Below are positions 7,994 to 17,235 of a stretch of 64,000 nt of DNA, piece by piece. Under the pieces are notes generated by a model. It saw nothing but the letters and a program-made list of their open reading frames with translations. It ran no database searches and had not been told where the DNA came from. Made by a program: the position numbers and the translations under genes. The stretch is from positions 1,178,001 through 1,242,000 of the forward strand of contig CAXXYD010000004.1 of the NCBI GenBank assembly GCA_963675565.2. Direction: 5' to 3'. Numbering within the stretch: position 1 is the stretch's first letter; every line of letters starts with the position of its first letter. This DNA comes from JARRKU01 sp963675565. GTDB lineage: Bacteria; Desulfobacterota; Desulfobacteria; Desulfobacterales; Desulfosarcinaceae.

Positions 7994-8587
7994 ATGAAAA
8001 AGGACCCGATAGAGATATTCCGTAGAAATGGTGGTCAACTTCGAATGAGCGAGGCCATCGCACATGGTATTACGCGCTATATGCTGTATGTGCTCAGAGA
8101 CAAGAGAATTATCGAGCAAGTAAGCAGAGGCGTTTACCGGTTGAAGGAACTGCCTCCGATATCTAACCCGGACATAGTGACCGTAAGCCTTCGGTACCCC
8201 AATGCCGTCATTTGTCTCATTTCCGCCCTGTCGTATCACAATATCACAACCGAGATTCCACACTCAGTTTACATGGCCGTACCTAGAAACTCGAGAATAC
8301 CGTCAATCGACTATCCTCCAATTCAAGTCCATCGTTTCTCTAATGAAGCATACAACATCGGAATCGAAAGACATGTCATTGATGGTGCGTCTGTAAAAGT
8401 CTACACCCCGGAAAAGACCCTTGCGGACTGCTTCAAATTCAGAAACAAAATTGGAATGGATGTTGTCCTTGAAGCGATCAAGCTATACAAATCGCGAAAA
8501 AAATTCGATCTGGAAAAGCTACTTATGTTTTCCGAGGTATGCCGCGTAAAAAAAATTATGACGCCCTATCTGGAGGCAATGATTTGA
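7994..8587 (+). CDS. abiEi: Type IV antitoxin, AbiEi family
   Basis: The protein has 197 residues. The N-terminus is a winged helix typical of AbiEi ('NGGQLRMSEAIAHGITRYML' then 'VSRGVYRL'), followed by the AbiEi C-terminal domain with 'PEKTLADCFKFRNKIG'. AbiEi neutralises the AbiEii nucleotidyltransferase without binding it and represses the operon. It overlaps the toxin gene by four bases if the toxin starts at TTG 8584. The perfect inverted repeat just upstream fits autoregulation. The first ATG (7994) gives the usual family N-terminus, although no ribosome site precedes it. Confidence 0.9.
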   Translation: MKKDPIEIFRRNGGQLRMSEAIAHGITRYMLYVLRDKRIIEQVSRGVYRLKELPPISNPDIVTVSLRYPNAVICLISALSYHNITTEIPHSVYMAVPRNSRIPSIDYPPIQVHRFSNEAYNIGIERHVIDGASVKVYTPEKTLADCFKFRNKIGMDVVLEAIKLYKSRKKFDLEKLLMFSEVCRVKKIMTPYLEAMI

Positions 8588-9492
8588 CCAAAAGACCACC
8601 GAAAAATGTCGCGGCATCTGTAAGGCAAAAACTGCTAAATAAATCAAGGGCTGATAGCCGTCCTTTTAATGAACTTGTTCAATATTATGCCATGGAACGG
8701 TTTCTATATCGCCTTTCCCTATCTCACCATGCGAATCGATTTATTCTAAAAGGGGCCCTGATGCTTCGAATTTGGCAGGCTCCCGAAATCAGATCGACGA
8801 TGGACATTGACCTGCTTGGCAGGACAAACAATGATATCTCACAGCTTACGTCCATCGTAGAGGATATATTATCTATTGAGATTGAGCCGGATGGCCTAAT
8901 TTATTTCGCTGAACAGATAACAGCTGAAAGGATTGCCGAAGAGGCTGAATATCAAGGTGTAAGAATCTGCTTCCCTGCAAAGTTAGATACAATGTCGCTG
9001 AATATGCAAATTGATATCGGATTTGGCGATGTTGTTTATCCCGTGCCTGAAGAAACTGAAATCCCCTCCATGTTGGAATTTCCCTCGCCGCGGTTGCTGT
9101 GTTACAGTCGTGAGAGTTTGATTGCTGAGAAATTTGAAGCAATGCTGAAACATCGTGAGTTGAATAGCCGGATGAAGGATTTTCATGACATCTGGTTGCT
9201 CTCCCGCCATTTTTGCTTTGAAGGAAGGGAGCTATCGGAAGCCATAAAGTTGACACTTGAACAACGCGGGACTTCTTTACCAGTCAACATAGTTGCCTTT
9301 TCTGATGAGTTCATCTCAGCCAAACATGCCCAATGGAATGCTTTCCGGAAAAAACTCAGACAAGATCACATTCCTGAAAAGTTTGAAGAGATCGTCAAGC
9401 AAGTGAAGGATTTTATCGGCCCCATTACATCGTCACTGATGTCGGACAAATCACCTCCTTCAAAATGGTCTGCTCCAGGTCCATGGGGATAA
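8584..9492 (+). CDS. abiEii: Type IV toxin, AbiEii nucleotidyltransferase
   Basis: From TTG 8584 the protein has 302 residues and begins 'TKRPPKNVAASVRQKLLN', the usual AbiEii start, with tggagg at 8570-8575 as ribosome site. An in-frame ATG at 8539 would add 15 atypical residues and lies inside the antitoxin gene. The nucleotidyltransferase core is visible: 'FILKGALMLRIW' followed by 'RSTMDIDLL' with the D-x-D pair. AbiEii proteins transfer nucleotides, reported to target tRNA acceptor ends, and arrest growth during phage infection or when antitoxin is lost. The gene ends two bases before the next start. Confidence 0.9.
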   Translation: MTKRPPKNVAASVRQKLLNKSRADSRPFNELVQYYAMERFLYRLSLSHHANRFILKGALMLRIWQAPEIRSTMDIDLLGRTNNDISQLTSIVEDILSIEIEPDGLIYFAEQITAERIAEEAEYQGVRICFPAKLDTMSLNMQIDIGFGDVVYPVPEETEIPSMLEFPSPRLLCYSRESLIAEKFEAMLKHRELNSRMKDFHDIWLLSRHFCFEGRELSEAIKLTLEQRGTSLPVNIVAFSDEFISAKHAQWNAFRKKLRQDHIPEKFEEIVKQVKDFIGPITSSLMSDKSPPSKWSAPGPWG

Positions 9493-9494
9493 TC

Positions 9495-12419
9495 ATGGAG
9501 TATCAAGAATTATTCAATAAGTATAACTCCCTATTAGAACAAGTAGATCAATTAAAACGAGAAAACCGTCGATTGAAAGCCAAACTCGAACTGCAGGAAG
9601 CACAAGCCCTACGAAACACTACCCAAGCAATTCAGATGGAATTTGTGCCTGATGGTGAATCGAATGATATAAAGCCTCTTATAAATATTGACAGCACCTC
9701 GGATTCAACTTCGAAAATTCGCCTGTTTATGTCCCTATTCAAAGGTCGTAAGGATGTCTATGCAAGACGATGGGAAAATAAAAATAAAGGAACGTCGGGG
9801 TACGCACCGGTCTGTCTGAATCAATGGCAGCCGAGGGTATGCGGGAAGCCCAAAATTTCCTGCTCAAAATGCAAAAATAAATCATATGCCGTATTGGATG
9901 AGAATGCCATTGAGGATCATCTCAGAGGAAATACTGTCGTCGGCATCTATCCCATGTTGCCGGATGAAACATGTTGCTTTCTGGCAATAGACTTCGATGA
10001 GGCGGACTGGCAAAAAGATGTATCCGCGGTATGGGATGTTTGCAACGAGTTCGAGATCCCTCTGGCGATTGAACGTTCACGTTCCGGTGTTGGTGGTCAT
10101 GCTTGGTTTTTCTTTGAAAATCCAATTTCTGCCGTTCTTGCACGGAAATTCGGTACAGCCTTGCTTACCTGCACAATGGACAAAAGACATGAAATAAAAT
10201 TCCAGTCCTATGACAGGTTGTTTCCGAGCCAGGACACTATGCCCAAGGGCGGTTTGGGGAGCCTGATTGCACTGCCGTTGCAAAAAGTAGCCAGGGAAAA
10301 ATCAAACAGTGAATTTATCGACGATAAATTTCAATCGCATAGTGACCAATGGGAATTCCTTTCCTCGATTCAAATAATCTCAGAAAACCGATTAGAAGAT
10401 CTTATCTCAGTACTTTCCCATGGGAATGAGTTAGGTAATTTAAAGATCAACGAAGAAGAAGAAAAGCCATGGGAAATCCGGCATCCGAAAAAAATCTTAG
10501 AGAAAGACGATTTTCCGGATCGCCTCGAAATCGTCAAAGCAAACATGCTGTTTGTTCCTAAAGCCGGAATCTCCCAAAGGGCCCTCAATCGGTTGAAGCG
10601 TCTCGCGTCTTTTAAAAACCCGATGTTTTATCGGCAGCAGGTCATGCGTTTGCCGGCTTACGGACATTCGAGGGTCATCTCCTGTGCGGATGAAACAGAA
10701 GAATACCTTTGCCTGCCCAGAGGGTGCGAGCCGGAATTGCTTGATGAACTCGAAACACTTGGGATCGATGTCGGGATAATCAATAAAACTTTTAGTGGCA
10801 ACAGGATAGATGTGAAATTCAAAGGCAGTCTGAGAGACGAACAAGCCCAGGCCCTCAGGCATTTGCTCCAGCATGATACCGGCATTCTTTCGGCCACAAC
10901 AGCCTTTGGCAAAACCGTCGTGGCAATCAAACTGATTGCGGAGAAAAAAATCAACACGTTGATACTGGTGGATAAGATCAACTTGCTGTTACAATGGAAG
11001 GAAAGGCTATCGGAATTCCTCATAGTCAACGAAACATTGCCGGAGGAACAGATCACTACTACTACCAAGGGGGGACGAAAGAAAAAGAAAAGCGTTATCG
11101 GACAAATAGGTGGTGGGAAAAATGCGCTGAGTGGGATTATCGATATTGCGGTAATGCAATCGCTCAGCAGGCAGGGTGAGGTCAAGGAATGCGTCAATGA
11201 TTATGGTCTCGTCATTGCCGACGAATGTCATCATGCCTCGGCATTCACCTATGAGCAGATTTTGAAAACAACCCATGCGAAATACATTTATGGCCTTACC
11301 GCCACACCGACACGAAAAGACGGGCACCACCCGATTCTGTTTATGCATTGCGGCCCGATCCGCTATCGGGATGATCCCAAAAAACAGGCGGAGACTAGAC
11401 CATTTGATCATTACATTATCCCCCGTTTTACTCCTTTAAGGGTTCCTCTGGGCACTGATTCAAAAGATCTATCCATTCAGGAATTATATTCCGAAATCAT
11501 GGATAACGACTTCAGAAATCAGTTGATAGTCGAGGATGTACTCAGAAACTATCGTCAGGGCAGAAGCTGCCTTGCTCTGACCCTTAGAACGGCGCATGTG
11601 GAGCGGCTTGCAAAAAGAATTGAAGAAAATATACCGGACGTCATCGCTCTAACTGGTGGCATGGGGAGGAAGTCAGCCCAGGAAGCCTTCGAGCGTATCG
11701 CCAGCATCCCCGACGATAAAAATATTGTTCTGGTAGCAACAGGTCACTTTATCGGTGAGGGTTTTGACGAACCACGCTTAGACACTCTTTTTTTAGCAAT
11801 GCCGATATCCTGGAAAGGGACACTGCAGCAATATGCAGGTAGACTCCACCGACTATTCAAAACGAAAAAAGAGGTACGGATCTATGATTACGTAGACATC
11901 CAAATAAAGATGCTTGAGAACATGTACCAAAGGCGTCTGAACGGATACGCTTCAATGGGTTATAAGGCCAAGGGGGAAGAAGTTATGGACACCCCACTGG
12001 ATATTATATTCAATAAGGATAATTTTATTTCTGTATTCAATCAGGATATTGTTGCGGCCAAAAAAGAAATCCTGATCGTAAGTCCGTTTGCAAGACAAAG
12101 ACGAACCCATCAAATGATACAGCATTTGAAAACTGCAATCGGGGAACACATCCTTATCACCGTCGTGACCCGTCCGAAAGAGGATTTCCCACAGAAGGAT
12201 CACCCTGTTTTACAAAAGGCTTTGGATCTCTTAACCCGCAGCGGGATAAACATCATTTATAAATCGAATATCCACCAGAAATTTGCCATCATGGATCAAA
12301 AAATCGTGTGGTACGGCAGCATCAACCTATTGAGTTATGGAAGGGCCCAGGAGAGTATCATGCGGATTGAAGGTTCTAATATTGCAAACGAATTAATCAA
12401 AAGCATAGAAAACGCATGA
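9495..12419 (+). CDS. TOTE-type protein: AEP primase, SF2 helicase and PLD nuclease domains
   Basis: From ATG 9495 the protein has 974 residues. A coiled coil (about 5-45) leads to an archaeo-eukaryotic primase domain with 'LAIDFDEADW' (D166, D168) and 'SGVGGHAWFFF' (H202), preceded by a Cys cluster 'CGKPKISCSKCKN'. A superfamily 2 helicase follows: Walker A 'AFGKTVV' (472-474 GKT), 'IADECHHA' (D576), 'GLTATPTRKDG', and motif VI 'QQYAGRLHR'. The C-terminus has a single phospholipase D signature, 'IHQKFAIMD' with a following 'GSIN'. The primase-helicase set matches the 'TOTE conflict system' proteins proposed to act in immunity. It sits two bases behind abiEii, so it is probably in the same operon. 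Confidence 0.85.
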   Translation: MEYQELFNKYNSLLEQVDQLKRENRRLKAKLELQEAQALRNTTQAIQMEFVPDGESNDIKPLINIDSTSDSTSKIRLFMSLFKGRKDVYARRWENKNKGTSGYAPVCLNQWQPRVCGKPKISCSKCKNKSYAVLDENAIEDHLRGNTVVGIYPMLPDETCCFLAIDFDEADWQKDVSAVWDVCNEFEIPLAIERSRSGVGGHAWFFFENPISAVLARKFGTALLTCTMDKRHEIKFQSYDRLFPSQDTMPKGGLGSLIALPLQKVAREKSNSEFIDDKFQSHSDQWEFLSSIQIISENRLEDLISVLSHGNELGNLKINEEEEKPWEIRHPKKILEKDDFPDRLEIVKANMLFVPKAGISQRALNRLKRLASFKNPMFYRQQVMRLPAYGHSRVISCADETEEYLCLPRGCEPELLDELETLGIDVGIINKTFSGNRIDVKFKGSLRDEQAQALRHLLQHDTGILSATTAFGKTVVAIKLIAEKKINTLILVDKINLLLQWKERLSEFLIVNETLPEEQITTTTKGGRKKKKSVIGQIGGGKNALSGIIDIAVMQSLSRQGEVKECVNDYGLVIADECHHASAFTYEQILKTTHAKYIYGLTATPTRKDGHHPILFMHCGPIRYRDDPKKQAETRPFDHYIIPRFTPLRVPLGTDSKDLSIQELYSEIMDNDFRNQLIVEDVLRNYRQGRSCLALTLRTAHVERLAKRIEENIPDVIALTGGMGRKSAQEAFERIASIPDDKNIVLVATGHFIGEGFDEPRLDTLFLAMPISWKGTLQQYAGRLHRLFKTKKEVRIYDYVDIQIKMLENMYQRRLNGYASMGYKAKGEEVMDTPLDIIFNKDNFISVFNQDIVAAKKEILIVSPFARQRRTHQMIQHLKTAIGEHILITVVTRPKEDFPQKDHPVLQKALDLLTRSGINIIYKSNIHQKFAIMDQKIVWYGSINLLSYGRAQESIMRIEGSNIANELIKSIENA

Positions 12420-12919
12420 ATAGATCTAACTCACTTTATCGCACAGGGAGTATCTTAATAATCCCATATTTACCGAATGAATTAAAAAGATATAACCTTC
12501 TGGCTTTATAGGTATTATATGGTGGAGGGAATGCCGACTTACCGCAAACCAGTCTCTGAACCCGAATACCTCGTAATGTGTTGATATTAAAAACGAACTA
12601 CTGTCCTACAAGCTTTCCCATTACTCCGAGCAGAGAAACCAAATTCTACCTTGATTTCCAGTTGTCGGACGAGGGTGACGGGTTTGCAATTCAGCCGGAC
12701 ACCGAAAATCGCACTATAACTTCCTCTTCTTTTACTTTCCGAAAGCAACCCCAACGATATCGTTACGTTGCATTTTCACCAGATCCGTGGCATGGATTGT
12801 CGCCTCTTTCCGGCCGGTTTGATCGGAAGGCTGAGACCAAGTTTTCTATTTTGTCGTAACGGCACAGAGAAAGGCTGTCCACCTTGTTCAACTGTCAAAT
12901 ATTCGTAAAAAGTTGAGTT
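12420..12919. other. Intergenic region without recognisable gene
   Basis: About 500 bases lie between the convergent TOTE-type gene and jetD. A 93-codon plus-strand frame (12578-12859) has no domain-like features and no ribosome site. No clear terminator hairpin was found. Confidence 0.4.
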
Positions 12920-14095
12920 TCACAGCCGCTGGAGAACCTTAAGCAGGAAATCAAAACCAATTCTCTCTTGCTCCAGCCGAATTCGTTCACCCCAATGGTT
13001 ATGGCGCAACTGATCGAAAAGAGCGCTTTCCTCAGGGTTCAATCGAGCGAGGTTCGCCGTTTCAGGTTGCGCCTCTGCTCCCCAGAGAGGCCGATGTTCA
13101 AGGAGCGTATATCGATCCATGAGAAAGGATATGCTATGGGGAAAGAATTTTCGAAACTGATTGAGAATAGCAAAGCCGTGAGTATCGATATCTCCCCAAT
13201 AGTAGATGTCCTTCTGCTGCAACCAGAGAGCGGCAGCGAGATTGTCAAAGCCGTAACCTGCCCCGAAAATCACCATTGAATCGGGCACATCAGGGAAGGC
13301 CAGAAAGTTGATCTCGTTTTCGGTAATGAACACTTTCGATACCAGCAAGTCAAGTGATGAGAAGGAGGCCTGCGTCAGGGTGATATCCTGGTCGGATTCC
13401 GTTGGCAGCATCCATATATTCGGGTCCAACAGCCGAAAGCGCACCCTTGAGGGTTTATCCAGAAACCCATAACGGCGACAAAATCCACCAATGCCTTTGT
13501 GTGTTGCATCAATTGCTTCCTCTGGCAAGACAAGATCGAGCAGGTCTGCCAGCACGCCTCGATGCCCTTCGATCAACTTGGTATGAACTCCCGGAAGATC
13601 TATCTGGCGCAGATAAATCGCGGGGCGAGGATGCTTGAGCAGCCAGGCGGAAATCGCCAGTAGCCGCGGCCAGTCTGAGGCCAATTCTAAAGCACGCAGA
13701 GGACGCTTTGCCAGCCAGGGAATCAGTTCAGGCTGCCTCTCCCGGGTCAGTTCAACCAACGCTGCAAACTGCTCCGCTGCCCTGCGTTTACCGATCACTC
13801 CGAGCGCATTCTCCAGCGTATCGATCCAAATTTCCGCGGGGATTTCATTGGCCCCAAGGACCCGGTGGTTCACTCTGCGCCATTCGATCCGATAGGGACT
13901 GGCTGCCGCGGACAATTGGGCGATCCAGTCGCGCACCTCGGAAAATCGTTGGCTCAGTTCCCGGGAATCAGGGCCTTTGAGCGTCAGCCGCCTGGGAAAG
14001 ACCGACGCAGCGCCGGATAAACAGGCGAGCAGCAGGCCACGATCCCAGAGCCTTTGCACCTGGGCTTTGAGGTCAGTCGGCGTGGTCCAGCTCAT
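12920..14095 (-). CDS. jetD: Wadjet anti-plasmid system, JetD subunit
   Basis: The protein has 391 residues, the usual JetD size. The N-terminal half (DUF3322-like) starts 'SWTTPTDLKAQVQRLWDRG' and the C-terminal half (DUF2220, TOPRIM-like) shows 'MVIFGAGYGFDNLAAALWL' then 'IYYWGDIDTHGFAILNQFR', where D-I-D is the metal-binding TOPRIM motif. JetD is the nuclease of the Wadjet complex, which extrudes and cuts small circular DNA together with the JetABC SMC-like motor. It overlaps the upstream jetC fragment by four bases. Because JetA, JetB and most of JetC are missing, the gene is probably a relic here even though its own frame is intact. Confidence 0.88.
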   Translation of the reverse strand: MSWTTPTDLKAQVQRLWDRGLLLACLSGAASVFPRRLTLKGPDSRELSQRFSEVRDWIAQLSAAASPYRIEWRRVNHRVLGANEIPAEIWIDTLENALGVIGKRRAAEQFAALVELTRERQPELIPWLAKRPLRALELASDWPRLLAISAWLLKHPRPAIYLRQIDLPGVHTKLIEGHRGVLADLLDLVLPEEAIDATHKGIGGFCRRYGFLDKPSRVRFRLLDPNIWMLPTESDQDITLTQASFSSLDLLVSKVFITENEINFLAFPDVPDSMVIFGAGYGFDNLAAALWLQQKDIYYWGDIDTHGFAILNQFRKFFPHSISFLMDRYTLLEHRPLWGAEAQPETANLARLNPEESALFDQLRHNHWGERIRLEQERIGFDFLLKVLQRL

Positions 14096-14431
14096 GCTTG
14101 CACCCTTTGTTTTTCGGCCCGATATTCCTCAATGCTCAGGTTGCGCAGGACAGAGTTGCGACCGTCTTCATTGTGAACAAACCCGACACCGGCAACAAAA
14201 GGCTCGATGATATGGATCTTCTGCAGCGGCGTGACGATCAGCAGCTGCAGGTTGAGTTGCCCAAACAGCTGCAGGCCATATTGCGCCGATTCATCGGAAC
14301 CGCGTCCGAAAGCCTCGTCGATCACCACAAATCGGAAAGAACGCGAGCGCACCTCTCCCCATTCCAGGCCAAACTGATACGCCAGGCTGGCGGCAAGCAC
14401 AAATAAGAGCCTTGTTTTTGCCCAAGGGTCG
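14092..14431 (-). pseudogene. jetC: JetC (SMC-like ATPase) C-terminal fragment
   Basis: The 102-residue frame (14092-14400) is the end of a JetC/SbcC-like ATPase: 'LAASLAYQFGLEWGE', the Walker B 'FVVIDEAFGRGSDESA' and 'LQLLIVTPLQKIHIIEP'. Just upstream another frame reads 'GQKQ', resembling the signature motif, so a frameshift sits near 14400-14420. Beyond about 14431 the sequence changes to an unrelated plus-strand frame. The motor of the Wadjet system has been cut at this point, and no JetA or JetB is found in the neighbourhood. Confidence 0.8.
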
Positions 14432-14434
14432 CGA

Positions 14435-14820
14435 CGTTAATAGACCCAAATTATGAAGACTATTATATGGCGTTTGGTCCACAGCAAATGCTTTCAGCTG
14501 GTGATAGAGTTGAGCCCAAATACATAGGAGGGCAGCCGTATCCTGGAAGCGCTAGAGATATTCAGGGACCCACTTGGTTTTTCTGGGTCGATACCGATAA
14601 ATGGGCTAAGTTTACCCATCTGGTTCACTTTGTTTACATTGACGCTACTAATCCTAATCCAGTTGTTGGGAATGGAATTGTCGTAGAAGATCAAGGATGG
14701 TGGCCAAAGATTAATGGCGTTGATTATTTACAAACCTCTCAAGATAGGTGGGTGACTGCGGATGTAGTTTATGGAGAAGCGCCTACCGGCCCTCCTACTG
14801 TTCCTCCACGTGACCAGTAA
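14435..14820 (+). pseudogene. C-terminal fragment of an unknown protein
   Basis: A frame open from about 14435 reads 'LIDPNYEDYYMAFGPQQML' and continues for about 120 residues to 'PPTVPPRDQ' at 14820. It is rich in Trp, Tyr and Pro ('PTWFFWVDTDKWAKFTHLVH'). The first ATG (14467) lacks a ribosome site and sequence before it in the same frame looks coding, so this is more likely the 3' part of a longer gene cut at the junction with the jetC fragment than a complete small gene. The family is not recognised. Confidence 0.45.
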
Positions 14821-15447
14821 TGCTGGGAGGTTTCCAGGTGACTTTCGTGCAGGAATTTGCGGTTTGAAATAGATCCACGATCGAAAGAAACGGCACCGAA
14901 CTTGCCCCTTTCCGTAACACCCGCGTATCCCCAAATTCCGCTCCACTGTCACCGACAGCCACGCTGGCAAACGCCGCCTGTCTGAAAATCTCCTAATAGC
15001 CGAACGGCTTAGCGTACGATTTTTTCCGTTTCGTGAGCAAACCCCAAAAAGGCCGCGCAGTAAGCCTGATCCCTCTCCAGCGTTCTGTTGTGCAATATTT
15101 TTCAAGCGAGCAGGCCCTCTTTTCAAATCGAAAATCAATTTATTGTTCTATTAAATGTAATTTGCGACTGAAACGGTGGCCCCCAACATATTGCGGTTTG
15201 AGGATTCATGCCCAAGGCGACCAATAATAGACACATGTGTTGCTCATTACTTAAATCAAAAATCCGGAAAAGCAAGCGATTTCAGAGTGTTGAATAATTA
15301 ATTTGGTCTGGCCTTTGAGCCCAATAAAGGACTGTACGGAAGAAACTGAGACTACCGCTCTCATGGAGTAGTCAGCTTCGTCAGCCGAGAAATCATAAAA
15401 GCGTTTATCCATTTTAAATTTCTTTACTTAGAAATTTTTATAAAGTG
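14821..15447. other. Intergenic region, possible decayed coding sequence
   Basis: No intact gene is supported. Around 14830-14990 both strands give short protein-like stretches, but stops break them and no family was recognised. The rest (15000-15447) is AT-rich with no clear feature. Confidence 0.35.
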
Positions 15448-15482
15448 GTCCGGGGACGTAGGCATAAAGCATTAACATCCCC
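15448..15482 (-). terminator. Possible terminator of the PAS-like gene
   Basis: The arms ccgggga (15448-15454) and tccccgg (15476-15482) pair perfectly around a 21-base loop, 45 bases past the stop of the minus-strand gene at 15527. The downstream sequence on the minus strand (accactttataaaaattt) is only moderately U-rich, so this is tentative. Confidence 0.4.
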
Positions 15483-15526
15483 GGATGTTTTCTTTATATT
15501 GTCAGGTCACCCCTTATTGAGCCGGG

Positions 15527-15898
15527 TCACGCGTCTTTTGTCCCGGAAACTTTTTGGGGATCTGCCCATTGCGTAATATTGTTGGCGAAATGCACGTAAA
15601 GGCCGTCACTGTCCTCCACCGGGATCCAGTATGAATCCAAAACGCCAAGGGGGTCTTTGTGGAGCACCTGTCTTTGGGCTTTGCCTTGCTTGCGCATCAC
15701 CGGGGCTTTGCACCCCTTGCACATCCGGTCTGTCCCGTTCAGGGAGAAGCAGTTGATGCCGGGTTCTATCCCAAGGTCCTGGGCCACTTTGTTCACGGCA
15801 ACGATCTCATGTTTTTGGTTCAGCAGAAGGGCCAATTCCGGGTAGTTGCCCCACATCTGCCTAAAAGCGTGGATAACGTGTGTGTTCTGTTCTGCCAT
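15527..15898 (-). CDS. Small single-domain PAS-like protein with CxxC motif
   Basis: The protein has 123 residues. Its pattern is that of a lone PAS domain: 'ELALLLNQKHEIVAVNKVA' (first strands), 'PGINCFSLNG', and terminal strands 'DSYWIPVED..... LYVHFANNIT'. A cluster 'CKGCKAP' in the middle could bind a metal or sense redox state. No output domain or membrane segment is present, so it probably works by binding another protein. It is divergent from the AraC regulator gene at 16037, with about 140 bases between them that must hold both promoters. A functional link to that regulator is possible but unproven. Confidence 0.6.
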   Translation of the reverse strand: MAEQNTHVIHAFRQMWGNYPELALLLNQKHEIVAVNKVAQDLGIEPGINCFSLNGTDRMCKGCKAPVMRKQGKAQRQVLHKDPLGVLDSYWIPVEDSDGLYVHFANNITQWADPQKVSGTKDA

Positions 15899-16036
15899 TT
15901 TGATTCTCCATTATTTAAAAATTGATAAATTATCATTTCGGGTATTTTATACCCTATGATGAAAGCATGGTAGCAGAATGCTTATGTATGGTCTTTCATT
16001 ATTGGCTACAATTATTATCGAATCGGGTAACTTATT

Positions 16037-16834
16037 ATGTACTGGAGCATGACGCTAAATCTTAAGGAATCTTTAGGGTGGCATTCCCATGAGGTATATG
16101 AGTTGCTGTACTGCCGAAAAGGGCGGGGACATATCATTTTTGACAATCAGGATATTCCATTTCAGAACGGCCGCTTCATCCTCATCCTGCCGGAAAACAG
16201 GCATCGATTTCTTTTCGGACAGGATGAGTCGGCGGATTTAAAAATCCTTTGCCTTACGGCTGCGGATTCTGCCATTCATCTTTCCTCCTCATTATCAAAC
16301 TGGCTCCAAAATATTAAAAAGACCCCGGCGGTTTTTTCCGACCATGAAGAAAACAGTGAGTTTTCAGCTCTTTTTGACAAGATCCCGGACGCTCTCGGGG
16401 AGACAGAAAAAAAGGACCTTGATATTATCTGGGGCAGAATCGGTCTTATCCTGGCCATTCATTTCAAAAACCAGGAAGCAGGCGACATGGACAGCCAGGG
16501 GCGCCATGGAGACAAGGTGGATCGTATCTGCAGTTGGATAGATGACCATCTGGAAGAACATCTCAGCCTTGATATGATCGCATCCGAGTTCGGAATGTCC
16601 AGAAGCTTGCTTACTCGGGAATTTAGAAAATTCACAAGCATCAGTATTGTTGAATACATGACCATGCGAAGGCTGCAGACAGCAGGGGCAATACTTTCGA
16701 AAACAGAAAAAAGTATTACGGAAGCCGCACTGGAAAGCGGATTTTCAAGTATTGGGAACTTCTATAAAAAATTTAAAGTTTTATATGGCGTGACTCCGTC
16801 GGAATTCAAAAAACAGCTTGATCTTATAGTATAG
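16037..16834 (+). CDS. AraC-family transcriptional regulator
   Basis: The protein has 265 residues. The N-terminal half is a cupin-like ligand domain: 'GWHSHEVYELLYCRKGRGHI' and 'RFILILPENRHRF'. The C-terminal 100 residues contain the two helix-turn-helix units of the AraC family, 'LSLDMIASEFGMSRSLLTREF' region and 'SITEAALESGFSSIGNFYKKF', ending with the diagnostic 'YGVTPSEFKKQ'. Such proteins activate genes in response to a small ligand. The neighbouring divergent PAS-like gene or the efflux operon to the right are candidate targets, but no operator was identified. Confidence 0.9.
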   Translation: MYWSMTLNLKESLGWHSHEVYELLYCRKGRGHIIFDNQDIPFQNGRFILILPENRHRFLFGQDESADLKILCLTAADSAIHLSSSLSNWLQNIKKTPAVFSDHEENSEFSALFDKIPDALGETEKKDLDIIWGRIGLILAIHFKNQEAGDMDSQGRHGDKVDRICSWIDDHLEEHLSLDMIASEFGMSRSLLTREFRKFTSISIVEYMTMRRLQTAGAILSKTEKSITEAALESGFSSIGNFYKKFKVLYGVTPSEFKKQLDLIV

Positions 16835-17235
16835 AGAGGGGTGCTTTCATTCGGGTCCTCCTGGTAAAGGCAGAAGCCAGACAGTAATTTGAAAGCTGGA
16901 AACAAGCTTGATGATGTAACAAATCATGGGTGGCTGTTTTTCTCACTTACAGGCTTGGTATCGAACCAATCTGTATTACGAGCCGATATGGGTGGTACCC
17001 TAATTCAATTTTTCCCGGCGCGTGTTATTTGTCTGACGCTCATGGTTGAAAGTAAAAGCCAAATCGCAGCCCCTGTTGTTTAGGCCTTGTATCTGTCAAC
17101 GAGAAACGGAAGTTGAGTAATGTGATAAATCTGGCCGAAAATGACATGTCGATGCGCTCTTGCCACTTTATTTTCCTATATCGCACTTTTCCAGGCTAAA
17201 AAATGCTGTATTGCCCTCTATAGGCACCCAACCCA
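16835..17235. other. Intergenic region without recognisable gene
   Basis: Four hundred bases lie between the AraC gene and the convergent RND permease gene. Short frames at 16889 and 17141 have no domain pattern or ribosome sites. No strong terminator was found for either side. Confidence 0.4.

Noticed and set aside
8539..8583. ATG 8539 as the AbiEii start
   Set aside because: It adds 15 residues not typical of the family and lies within abiEi; TTG 8584 has a good ribosome site and gives the usual N-terminus.
12578..12859. Possible 93-residue gene
   Set aside because: No ribosome site, no recognised pattern, and biased toward Ser/Pro as in random frames.
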